Assembly: GCA_028694075.1 (NCBI GenBank) | Contig: JAQUUD010000055.1 | Span: forward strand, 1 to 7,002 | Length of the DNA stretch: 7,002 nt | Source: Clostridia bacterium | Lineage (GTDB): Bacteria; Bacillota; Clostridia; Christensenellales; UBA1242 | Reading direction: 5' to 3' | Part shown: positions 1 to 5,953 of the stretch, piece by piece | Layout: every line of letters starts with the position of its first letter | How positions within the stretch are numbered: the first letter of the stretch is position 1 | Program-made: the position numbers and the translations under genes | The notes under the pieces: model-generated | Told to the model about the DNA's origin: nothing | Databases searched by the model: none | What the model saw: only the letters and a program-made list of their open reading frames with translations

Positions 1-223
1 AGCGAGCGGGCGAAGCGTAGCGAAGCAGGGCGAGCGGTCAAGCAAACTTGCCGAACGCACAAAGCGAGCGGGCGAAGCGTAGCGAAGCAGGGCGAGCGGT
101 CAAGCAAACTTGCCGAACGCACAAAGCAAGCGGGCAAAGCGTAGCGAAGCAGGGCGAGCGGTCAAGCAAACTTGCCGAACGCACAAAGCGAGCGGGCGAA
201 GCGTAGCGAAGCAAGGCGAGCGG
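1..223. repeat. 62-bp GC-rich tandem repeat (satellite), at least 3.6 copies
   Basis: Copies run 1-62, 63-124, 125-186 and a partial one at 187-223. Copies 1 and 2 are identical; copy 3 differs by two G-to-A changes near its start and copy 4 by one. The unit is 63% GC (23 G, 16 C, 19 A, 4 T), far above the genes beside it, and is strongly purine-biased on the plus strand. Internally it repeats GCGAAGC (unit positions 10 and 20) and GCGAGCGG (positions 2 and 30) and includes the small inverted repeat CAAG-caaa-CTTG. The period is not a multiple of three, so the reading frames through it are not a repeated protein. The array begins at or beyond the left edge. It is contiguous, without variable spacers. 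Confidence 0.95.
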
Positions 224-334
224 ATAAAGCGAGCGGGCGGGCGGACAAAGCGAGCGGGCGAGCGGACAACAGTCAAACGGATACATCAACAGTCAAACGG
301 ACTGAGCGAGCGGGCGTTAGCAGTGCGAGCGGGC
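224..334. repeat. Mosaic zone mixing GCGAGCGG cores with 20-bp repeat units
   Basis: After the last partial 62-bp unit, the GCGAGCGG core recurs at 229, 250, 258, 306 and 325, in short purine-rich contexts. Between them, at 271-302, lie one full and one truncated unit of the neighbouring 20-bp repeat. Across bases 1-332 the exact octamer occurs 12 times. The interleaving suggests that both repeat types expanded and recombined in the same place. No gene is visible. Confidence 0.8.
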
Positions 335-410
335 AAGTCTAACGGACACATCAACAAGTCTAACGGACACATCAACAGTCAACTGGACACGTCAACCAGT
401 CAAACGGACA
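271..410. repeat. 20/21-bp tandem repeat near the end of mtaB
   Basis: The consensus is AGTCWAACGGACACATCAAC. Units start at 271, 291 (truncated after AGTCAAACGGAC), 336, 357, 377 and 398, the last diverging after GGACA. Three are full and nearly identical, with the phase shifted by single inserted bases between some units. The block is interrupted at 303-335 by GCGAGCGG-type sequence. It stops about 15 bp before the mtaB stop codon on the opposite strand. No coding or CRISPR-like organisation is seen. Confidence 0.85.
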
Positions 411-425
411 TTTTTCGACCTCCAC

Positions 426-1712
426 TTATATAATTATTCCAGCAACGCCATTTTTATAAAACGAAAGCACTTTCACATTTACAATTTCATTAGTCCAATC
501 TATGTCATTATCTTTTTTGATGTAAACTTTTGTGTAATTTTTGGAATGTCCGATAAAATAAACATCAACGAGTTCTTCAATTATTACTTCAAAAACCTTT
601 CCAATTTGTTGTTTATTAAAATTTTCAAACATCTCTTTATTGATTTTTTGTAATATTTTACTTCGCTCTTTAATAATCTCAGAACCAACTAAAAAATAAT
701 CTTTATTTGTTTTTAAATTTAAAATTTTATCAACTGCCGTTCCACTTCGTCTTGAAAACGGAAATATGTGCATATAAGCAAATTTTATTTTGTTAATTGT
801 GCCAACCGTTTCATTAAATTCTTCATCAGTTTCGCCGGGAAAGCCAACAATGACATCTGTAGTTATTGCCGTGTCTGGAAAAATTTTCTTGATTTTGTTT
901 ACGGCACTAATAAATTCGCTTGATGTATAATGACGATTCATTCTTCTAAGAACGCCGTCGCTTCCACTTTGCATTGACAAGTGAAAATGCGGGCAAAAAT
1001 TTTTTAATTCTTTTAACTCATTCACAAGGGATTCGGTTATTAAACCAACTTCAAATGAACTCAACCTTATTCTCACATTGAATTTATCAAGTTCTTTTAA
1101 GAGTGTGATAATTGCGGGTTTGCCATCAATTTTATAATCTGAAATATCAATCCCAGTTAAAACAATTTCCTTAATCCCATTTTTAACCAAAGTTTCAACT
1201 TCGCTTTTTATGCTTTCAATATCTCTCGACCTGCTTCGTCCACGAACATAAGGTATGATACAATAAAAGCAAAATTTGTTGCAACCGTCTTGAATTTTCA
1301 CAAATGCTCTTTTGTTTTTTGAACTGGAAATAAACATTTTTTCATATATTTCAGGCAAGTCTTCAATGTTTTCGCCTTTGTCGACTTCTAAATTTTCTAT
1401 TAATTTAAGTTTATTTGCGTTCCCCTTAATAAATTGCACATTTTTAAGTTCACTGAATTGCTTAAAATTATTTTGTGATGCACAACCGCAAACAAAGATT
1501 TTGGCACTTGGATTTAATCTATTAAATTTTGAAATCATTTGTCTGGATTTTCGCTCAGCCTCATTCGTTACAGCACAAGTGTTCAAAACATAAATGTCGG
1601 CAGTTCCAAGTTCACAACTCACTTCATAACCTTTCTTAATAAGTGTTTCTGCAAGAGCGTCGCTTTCATATTGATTAACTTTACAGCCCAATGTAATTAT
1701 TACAACTTTCAT
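426..1712 (-). CDS. mtaB: tRNA (N6-threonylcarbamoyladenosine(37)-C2)-methylthiotransferase MtaB
   Basis: MtaB is a radical SAM enzyme that converts t6A to ms2t6A at position 37 of ANN-decoding tRNAs. From the ATG at 1712 it has 428 residues. The N-terminal methylthiotransferase domain starts MKVVIITLGCKVNQYE and supplies three cluster cysteines (C10, C46 in LNTCAVTNEAE, and C77 in VCGCASQ). The radical SAM core holds CNKFCFYC (C144, C148, C151) followed by IIPYVRGRSRSR, then LTGIDI, HLSMQSGSDGVLRRMNR and VIVGFPGETDEEF. A TRAM domain ends the protein (about 370-428). LGCKVNQ and RGRSRSR favour MtaB over MiaB. The frame can also begin at TTG 1724 (adding MAGI), just after an in-frame TAG at 1728-1730; the family N-terminus favours ATG 1712. 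It lies 221 bp from rsmE across an AT-only spacer and runs into GC-rich repeats with no visible terminator. Confidence 0.95.
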   Translation of the reverse strand: MKVVIITLGCKVNQYESDALAETLIKKGYEVSCELGTADIYVLNTCAVTNEAERKSRQMISKFNRLNPSAKIFVCGCASQNNFKQFSELKNVQFIKGNANKLKLIENLEVDKGENIEDLPEIYEKMFISSSKNKRAFVKIQDGCNKFCFYCIIPYVRGRSRSRDIESIKSEVETLVKNGIKEIVLTGIDISDYKIDGKPAIITLLKELDKFNVRIRLSSFEVGLITESLVNELKELKNFCPHFHLSMQSGSDGVLRRMNRHYTSSEFISAVNKIKKIFPDTAITTDVIVGFPGETDEEFNETVGTINKIKFAYMHIFPFSRRSGTAVDKILNLKTNKDYFLVGSEIIKERSKILQKINKEMFENFNKQQIGKVFEVIIEELVDVYFIGHSKNYTKVYIKKDNDIDWTNEIVNVKVLSFYKNGVAGIII

Positions 1713-1718
1713 TATTCC

Positions 1719-1740
1719 AGCCAAATTCTAGGCTTCCCCT
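1719..1740 (-). promoter_or_regulatory. mtaB translation start region: Shine-Dalgarno-like AGGGGA and 4-bp hairpin
   Basis: The minus strand reads AGGGGA (1740-1735), then AGCC (1734-1731), eight loop bases and GGCT (1722-1719), then GGAATA and the ATG at 1712. In linear form the purine run is 10 bases from TTG 1724 but 22 from ATG 1712. If the small AGCC/GGCT stem forms, the run comes to within about six bases of the ATG. The stem is weak, so this remains a suggestion. Confidence 0.35.
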
Positions 1741-1751
1741 TTTTTATATTG

Positions 1752-1945
1752 ATTATTATTTTTATATTTATTAATTATTAATTAATATATTAATTTATTT
1801 ATATTTATTTAATAAATAATTATATATTTAATTTAATATTAATTATTTTAATATTAATTATTTTAATATTAATTTATATTTATATTTATTTAATCTTTAA
1901 TTTATTATTTAATTTATTAATTATTTAATCTTTATTTTTTTTAAT
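1752..1945. other. AT-only spacer between mtaB and rsmE
   Basis: This 194-bp stretch contains only two C and no G on the plus strand (C at 1895 and 1930); bases 1752-1894 are 143 consecutive A or T. It holds no gene. Several TATAAT-like words occur (for example minus strand 1824-1819) but no convincing -35 element, since that would need a G or C. It may carry the mtaB promoter and an UP-like element, or mark a bent, easily melted segment; neither can be shown here. Confidence 0.85.
1832..1876. repeat. 15-bp AT tandem repeat, three copies
   Basis: The unit TTTAATATTAATTAT is exact at 1832-1846 and 1847-1861, and the third copy at 1862-1876 differs only in its last two bases. Each unit contains the 10-bp palindrome TTAATATTAA. 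It lies inside the AT-only spacer and is probably a product of slippage. Confidence 0.85.
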
Positions 1946-2683
1946 TTAATTTCCAGTTAAAAAACTAATGTAAGCAACTGCTCCAATGGAGGCGGTTTCT
2001 GTTCTTAAAATTCTTTGACCCAGCGAAACATTAAATAAATTTTTTAAACTCAGTTCCTCAAACATTTTTGTTTCCTTATCAGAGAAACCGCCTTCTGCTC
2101 CAATTATCACAGCAAATCTTTTTGATATTTTCAACTTTTCCGCTAGTTTTTTCAAAGCACATTCTTCGTCGGCATTTTCATTAAAGAAAAAAATAATGTC
2201 ATAACCATTTAATAAATTTTTTATTTCACTAAATTTAATCGGATTTTTTATGTTTAAAGGTTGGCTTCTGCCACACTGCTTGCAGGCTTCTTTTGCAATT
2301 TTTGTCAGCCTGTCAACTTTGGAATTGCTTTTTATTTTAGCAACTGTGAAATCGCTTTCAAAAAAAAACAAAGTGCTGGCACCAAGTTCAGTTATTTTTT
2401 GAACAATCAGTTCGGCTTTTTCGCCTTTCGGCAAACCTTGAAAAACATCAATAACTATTTTTGGATTACATTTGTTCAATTTTTTCTCAATTAATTTTGC
2501 TTCCGCCTGATTTTTCTCAATTTTGCTGAGTTCACAAACATAATCAAACTCATCGCCAGTTAAGCAAATTATTTTTTCTCCTGACTGCGCTCTTAACACC
2601 TTGCTTAAATGAAAAAACTCATCACCAGTAATTTTTAAGGTGTCGCCCGAAATATTGTTTCCATCAACAAAAAAACTTTTCAT
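1946..2683 (-). CDS. rsmE: 16S rRNA (uracil-1498-N3)-methyltransferase RsmE
   Basis: RsmE is a SPOUT-class enzyme that uses S-adenosylmethionine to methylate N3 of U1498 in 16S rRNA, near the decoding site of the small subunit. Starting at the ATG at 2683 gives 245 residues, close to the usual length. An N-terminal PUA-like domain (about 1-70) begins MKSFFVDG, as the family does. The SPOUT domain shows KGEKAELIVQKITELG (86-101), EACKQCGR (132-139, family usually QSxR), IIGAEGGFS (193-201, family usually GPEGG) and LGQRILRTETA (221-231), the knot and cofactor loop. An in-frame ATG at 2701 would add MYNKKD, but it overlaps a TATAAT promoter box and has no Shine-Dalgarno, so I prefer 2683. A terminator and promoter separate it from dnaJ. 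prmA, often its upstream neighbour in Bacillota, is missing here. Confidence 0.94.
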   Translation of the reverse strand: MKSFFVDGNNISGDTLKITGDEFFHLSKVLRAQSGEKIICLTGDEFDYVCELSKIEKNQAEAKLIEKKLNKCNPKIVIDVFQGLPKGEKAELIVQKITELGASTLFFFESDFTVAKIKSNSKVDRLTKIAKEACKQCGRSQPLNIKNPIKFSEIKNLLNGYDIIFFFNENADEECALKKLAEKLKISKRFAVIIGAEGGFSDKETKMFEELSLKNLFNVSLGQRILRTETASIGAVAYISFLTGN

Positions 2684-2692
2684 ATCCTTTTT

Positions 2693-2721
2693 ATTATACA
2701 TTAAAAATCAATTAAAATCAA
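2693..2721 (-). promoter_or_regulatory. Sigma-A type promoter for rsmE
   Basis: The minus strand has TTGATT (2721-2716), a 17-base spacer and a perfect TATAAT (2698-2693). It begins three bases after the T run of the upstream terminator. Predicted initiation about seven bases past the -10 box falls near 2686, only a few bases before the ATG at 2683, giving little or no 5' leader. A 10-base direct repeat (AATTGATTTT) forms the -35 and spacer, so chance occurrence in AT-rich DNA must be kept in mind. Confidence 0.6.
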
Positions 2722-2723
2722 TT

Positions 2724-2749
2724 AAAAAACTCTTGTCTTTTAACAAGAG
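2724..2749 (-). terminator. Intrinsic terminator closing the hrcA-grpE-dnaK-dnaJ operon
   Basis: On the minus strand CTCTTGT (2749-2743), a six-base loop TAAAAG and the exact complement ACAAGAG (2736-2730) are followed directly by six T (2729-2724). A 7-bp perfect stem plus U run is a standard Rho-independent terminator, although the stem is AT-moderate. It lies 80 bp after dnaJ and a few bases before the rsmE promoter, dividing the two units. Confidence 0.85.
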
Positions 2750-2794
2750 AATTTTATATATATAGTAAATTTCACATTTTATCAAATTAATTTT

Positions 2795-2828
2795 TTAAAC
2801 TTACCTAAAAGTCAATTTGTAAGTTTAA
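2795..2828 (-). other. 10-bp hairpin just after the dnaJ stop codon
   Basis: The minus strand has TTAAACTTAC (2828-2819) and its exact complement GTAAGTTTAA (2804-2795), separated by a 14-nt loop. The stem begins one base after the dnaJ TAA. The bases after it are A-rich, not U-rich, so it is not an intrinsic terminator. A role as a 3' stability or processing hairpin is possible and is inferred only. Confidence 0.6.
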
Positions 2829-2829
2829 C

Positions 2830-3957
2830 TTAGTTTTTATTTTCATTGAATTTCTTATATTTAGGATATAAGTTTTCTGCGGTGTCTTTTTGAAGATTTC
2901 TGATTATTTCTTTTGTTTTTTTATCTAATGCTTTTGGAAATTCTGATTTAATTGTGATAAGCATATCTCCAAAAATTTCTCTATTTAGCATTTTTATGCC
3001 TTTATTTTTTAATCGCATAACCGTTCCGCTTTGGGTCAATTCAGGAATTGTTAATTCGTGCAATCCCCCTACAGTTGGAATGGTGATTTTGCCACCCAAC
3101 ATTAATGTTGTGTAAGGCAAATGTAAATCCAAAAGAATATCAATGCCGTTTCTTATTAAAACCTTATGTGGTAAAACATTTATTTTAATGTTCAAGTCGC
3201 CACTAATGCCCTCTCTTGCTGGCGCATTTCCCTGCCCCTGCATTTTCAAAACTTGGTCGTTATCTATGCCAGCAGGAATGTTTACTGTAACGATTGCTTT
3301 CACTTTGCTATAACCTTTGCCACCGCATTGCGAACATTTCTCCTTGATTATTTTTCCTGTTCCATTACAATTTTTGCAAATGCTTTCACGAATTGTTGTT
3401 CCGAAAAATGTGTTTTGCGTAACGCGAACTCTTCCCGAGCCGTGACATTCATTGCAAGTTGAAAACTCGCTTCCGTTTTTTGCACCTGTGCCTTCACAAC
3501 CACTGCATTTTTCATTTCTATTTATCAAAATTTGCTTTTTACAGCCGAACGCGGCTTCTTCAAAACTTATGGTTAGTTGCAAATTGATATCTTCGCCTTT
3601 TTCCATGATGCGAGTTTTTCGACCGCCCGCACTACCGCCAAAAGTGGAAAAGATATCGGAAAATATGTCGGAAAATCCGCCAGAGAAGCCTTCCGAAAAA
3701 TTGCCTCCCCCACCGAAAAAGTCATTGAAATTTGGAGCGCCTTCCGCTTGACCGAACTGGTCATAATTAGCACGCTTTTTTTCATCTCCTAACACTTCGT
3801 ATGCTTCATTTATTTCTTTAAACTTATTTTGAGCCTGCGGGTCTTTATTGACATCAGGGTGATATTGTTTTGCAAGTTTACGGTAAGCCGACTTTATCTC
3901 ATCAGCATTTGCAGATTTGCTTATTCCTAAAGTTTCATAATAATTTTTTTTAGCCAT
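2830..3957 (-). CDS. dnaJ: Chaperone protein DnaJ (type I Hsp40)
   Basis: DnaJ delivers unfolded clients to DnaK and stimulates its ATPase. The 375-residue product has all type I domains. The J domain (about 4-70) includes the HPD motif at 33-35; a Gly/Phe-rich linker spans about 74-112; the zinc-finger domain has four CxxCxGxG repeats at 151-158 (CSGCEGTG), 168-175 (CNECHGSG), 194-201 (CKNCNGTG) and 208-215 (CSQCGGKG), enough to bind two zinc ions. The C-terminal substrate-binding domains follow, with the recognisable PHKVLIRNG and the GLHELTIPELTQSG strand. No key residue is missing. The ATG has the Shine-Dalgarno AAAGG six bases upstream. It lies 189 bp after dnaK, a wider gap than hrcA-grpE or grpE-dnaK, and is probably the last gene of the heat-shock operon because a hairpin and an intrinsic terminator follow it. 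Confidence 0.98.
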   Translation of the reverse strand: MAKKNYYETLGISKSANADEIKSAYRKLAKQYHPDVNKDPQAQNKFKEINEAYEVLGDEKKRANYDQFGQAEGAPNFNDFFGGGGNFSEGFSGGFSDIFSDIFSTFGGSAGGRKTRIMEKGEDINLQLTISFEEAAFGCKKQILINRNEKCSGCEGTGAKNGSEFSTCNECHGSGRVRVTQNTFFGTTIRESICKNCNGTGKIIKEKCSQCGGKGYSKVKAIVTVNIPAGIDNDQVLKMQGQGNAPAREGISGDLNIKINVLPHKVLIRNGIDILLDLHLPYTTLMLGGKITIPTVGGLHELTIPELTQSGTVMRLKNKGIKMLNREIFGDMLITIKSEFPKALDKKTKEIIRNLQKDTAENLYPKYKKFNENKN

Positions 3958-4146
3958 TTTTTACCTTTGTGTCATATAAATTTTGTTTAATTGTTTATAG
4001 TTGAAGTGCAAGTGTGGATTATCAACAAGCAACAGTTGCTTAGTCGCCGAAGTGCATATAACACATACAACTAAACGATAAGACAAGTGCAACTCATATA
4101 ACCCACTCTATTTATCCATTCTAATCAAGCAAATTAATCAAGCAAA
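3958..4146 (-). other. dnaK-dnaJ spacer with short repeats and a small palindrome, no gene
   Basis: This 189-bp gap holds no convincing reading frame. On the plus strand AAGTGC occurs three times (4004-4009, 4050-4055, 4085-4090). The last two belong to a longer imperfect pair: AAGTGCAACTCATATAAC at 4085-4102 and AAGTGCATATAAC at 4050-4062. A 15-bp near-palindrome, AAGCAACAGTTGCTT, sits at 4027-4041 and could fold in the mRNA, but no U run follows it on either strand, so it is not an intrinsic terminator. No CIRCE operator half-sites are present. I found no promoter with good boxes and spacing, so dnaJ is probably transcribed from upstream, with the gap acting at most as an RNA processing or stability element. 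Confidence 0.5.
3964..3968 (-). promoter_or_regulatory. dnaJ ribosome binding site
   Basis: AAAGG on the minus strand lies six bases before the dnaJ ATG at 3957. It is weaker than the AAGGAGG of dnaK but correctly spaced, and it supports the start that gives a complete J domain. Confidence 0.6.
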
Positions 4147-4154
4147 TTAATCAA
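4122..4154. repeat. 13-bp tandem duplication over the dnaK stop codon
   Basis: The plus-strand unit TAATCAAGCAAAT occurs at 4122-4134 and 4135-4147, with a further partial TAATCAA at 4148-4154. On the coding strand this reads as repeated GATTAATTTGCTT beginning in the final dnaK codons, so the terminal Asp-stop (GAT TAA) is copied downstream. It looks like a slippage duplication; an RNA role is not evident. Confidence 0.8.
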
Positions 4155-5952
4155 CAACAACTTCTGGATCATCGCCGTCTTTTTTATCTCCGCCCGCTTT
4201 TGAAGCATCGGCACCTGCTTGTTGATAAAGTTTGGTCATAACAGCATTTGATGCTGTTGAAAGTTCATCAATGCCTTTTCTTAGAACTTCAATATCTTCG
4301 CTTGCAAAATCTGTTTTTGCTTTTTCAATCGCTTTGCTTAACTGAGTTTTATCTTCTTCGCTGATTTTATCTCCGCTTTCTTTAAGCACTTTTTCAATTG
4401 AATAAACTAAGTTATCCGCTTGATTTTTTACTTCGATTAATTCTCTGCGTTTTTTATCTTCTTCTGCGTGTGCTTCTGCTTCCTTAACGGCTTTTTGAAT
4501 TTCTTCATCTTTCAAATTGCTTGAAGCAGTGATTGTGATACTTTGTTGTTTGCTTGTTCCCAAATCTTTTGCTGAAACATGAACAATTCCGTTGGCATCA
4601 ATATCAAATGTTACTTCAATTTGTGGAATGCCACGAGGTGCAGGCGGAATATCCACAAGCCCGAATTTCCCAAGTGATTTATTTTGCGCTGCGAATTCTC
4701 TTTCACCTTGTAAAACGTGAATATCAACACCCGGTTGATTATCTACTGCAGTTGAGAAAATTTGAGATTTCTTTGTTGGTATTGTTGTGTTTCTTTCAAT
4801 AAGCTTTGTAAACACACCGCCCAAAGTTTCAATTCCAAGTGATAACGGAGTTACATCTAATAAAAGCACATCTTTAATTTCCCCGCCAAGCACGCCAGCC
4901 TGAATTGCTGCACCAATTGCAACGCATTCATCAGGATTAATGCCTTTAAAAGGTTCTTTTTGCGTAAATTTTTGCACAGCATTCACAACTGCTGGAATAC
5001 GCGTTGAGCCACCAACTAATATAATCTTATTGATTTCATTTGTTGTCAATTTTGCATCTTTTAAAGCATTTTGCGTGCAAGTGATTGTTTCCTTAACCAA
5101 ATGTTCAGTTAGGCTGTCAAATTTCGCTCTTGTAAGTTCATAACTTAAATGCTTTGGACCATTTGCATCTGCCGTAATAAACGGAATGTTAATATGTGTT
5201 TTTGGCGTTGCAGAAAGTTCAATTTTTGCTTTTTCGGCTTCTTCTTTAAGTCTTTGCATTGCAAGTTTATCTTTTGACAAATCAATATTTTCGGCTTTTT
5301 TAAACTCTTCAGTTAAAAGTTTTATAATAATATTATCAAAATCATCACCGCCAAGCCTTGTATTGCCGTTTGTTGAAAGAACTTCAAACACACCATCTCC
5401 GATTTCCAAAACTGAAACATCGAATGTTCCACCCCCCAAATCATAAACCAAAATTTTTTGATTTTTATTTTCTGATTTATCAAGCCCATAAGCAAGAGCC
5501 GCCGCCGTCGGTTCGTTTATTATTCTAAGAACTTCAAGTCCGGCAATTTTGCCCGCATCTTTTGTTGCTTGTCTTTGATTATCATTAAAATATGCCGGCA
5601 CGGTTATAACTGCCTGAGAAACTTTTGAGCCCAAATAACTTTCAGCATCGTTTTTAAGTTTTGCAAGTATCATTGCAGAAATTTCCTGAGGCGAATAATC
5701 TTTTCCGTTTATCTTCGCCTTATAATTCGTTCCCATTTCTCTTTTTATTGAACTAACAGTGTTTTCATAGTTAGTAATTGATTGTCTTTTTGCAACCATA
5801 CCAACAAGTCTTTCACCGTCTTTTGTAAACGCCACAACCGATGGAGTTGTTCTGTCCCCTTCAGCGTTTGCGATAACTGTGGCTTTTCCACCTTCCATAA
5901 CTGCCACGCAGGAATTTGTTGTTCCTAAATCAATACCTATAATTTTTCCCAT
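4147..5952 (-). CDS. dnaK: Molecular chaperone DnaK (Hsp70)
   Basis: DnaK is the ATP-driven cytoplasmic chaperone that binds exposed hydrophobic segments, working with DnaJ and GrpE. The 601-residue protein is full length. The nucleotide-binding domain (about 1-360) shows the phosphate-1 loop GIDLGTTNS (6-14), catalytic Lys70 in SSIKREMG, INEPTAAALAYG (145-156), phosphate-2 DLGGGTFDVS (171-180), Thr198 in NGNTRLGGDD and the adenosine motif VGGSTRIPAV (313-322). The interdomain linker is DVLLLDV (361-367). The substrate-binding beta domain runs to about 475, followed by the helical lid. The segment after Lys70 is short, as in Gram-positive DnaK, lacking the N-lobe insertion of Gram-negative homologues. 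The C-terminus is acidic and ends in EVVVD instead of the common EEVD-like tail. The ATG has a strong AAGGAGG nine bases upstream, located within grpE. A 13-bp duplication overlaps its stop codon. Confidence 0.99.
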   Translation of the reverse strand: MGKIIGIDLGTTNSCVAVMEGGKATVIANAEGDRTTPSVVAFTKDGERLVGMVAKRQSITNYENTVSSIKREMGTNYKAKINGKDYSPQEISAMILAKLKNDAESYLGSKVSQAVITVPAYFNDNQRQATKDAGKIAGLEVLRIINEPTAAALAYGLDKSENKNQKILVYDLGGGTFDVSVLEIGDGVFEVLSTNGNTRLGGDDFDNIIIKLLTEEFKKAENIDLSKDKLAMQRLKEEAEKAKIELSATPKTHINIPFITADANGPKHLSYELTRAKFDSLTEHLVKETITCTQNALKDAKLTTNEINKIILVGGSTRIPAVVNAVQKFTQKEPFKGINPDECVAIGAAIQAGVLGGEIKDVLLLDVTPLSLGIETLGGVFTKLIERNTTIPTKKSQIFSTAVDNQPGVDIHVLQGEREFAAQNKSLGKFGLVDIPPAPRGIPQIEVTFDIDANGIVHVSAKDLGTSKQQSITITASSNLKDEEIQKAVKEAEAHAEEDKKRRELIEVKNQADNLVYSIEKVLKESGDKISEEDKTQLSKAIEKAKTDFASEDIEVLRKGIDELSTASNAVMTKLYQQAGADASKAGGDKKDGDDPEVVVD

Positions 5953-5953
5953 T

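Noticed and set aside
38..289. Open frame of 83 codons on the minus strand in the repeats
   Set aside because: The Leu/Ala/Arg/Ser-rich product is a low-complexity translation of the satellite, with no Shine-Dalgarno and no independent evidence of coding.
1..410. Possible CRISPR array
   Set aside because: The repeats are contiguous, spacers of unique sequence are absent, unit lengths are 62 and 20/21 bp, and no cas gene is near.
110..433. Open frame of 107 codons on the plus strand through the repeat region
   Set aside because: It is built from 62-bp and 20-bp tandem repeats whose periods are not multiples of three, so it reads different frames of the same repeat. It has no family resemblance and overlaps the end of mtaB.
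1312..1593. Plus-strand open frames opposite mtaB, and similar ones opposite rsmE, dnaJ, dnaK and grpE
   Set aside because: They lie entirely antisense to genes with full family motifs, show no recognisable domains and follow from codon bias of the real genes.
2684..2701. Longer rsmE start adding MYNKKD
   Set aside because: The ATG at 2701 has no ribosome binding site, overlaps the TATAAT box, and the extra residues are absent from the usual family N-terminus. It stays possible if transcription comes from further upstream.
4027..4041. Possible terminator between dnaK and dnaJ
   Set aside because: The palindrome AAGCAACAGTTGCTT would leave a very short loop and is not followed by a U run on either strand.
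3958..4146. Possible CIRCE operator or separate heat-shock promoter for dnaJ
   Set aside because: The GCACTT words resemble part of a CIRCE half-site, but no TTAGCACTC and GAGTGCTAA pair with a nine-base gap is present, and no -35/-10 pair has good spacing.
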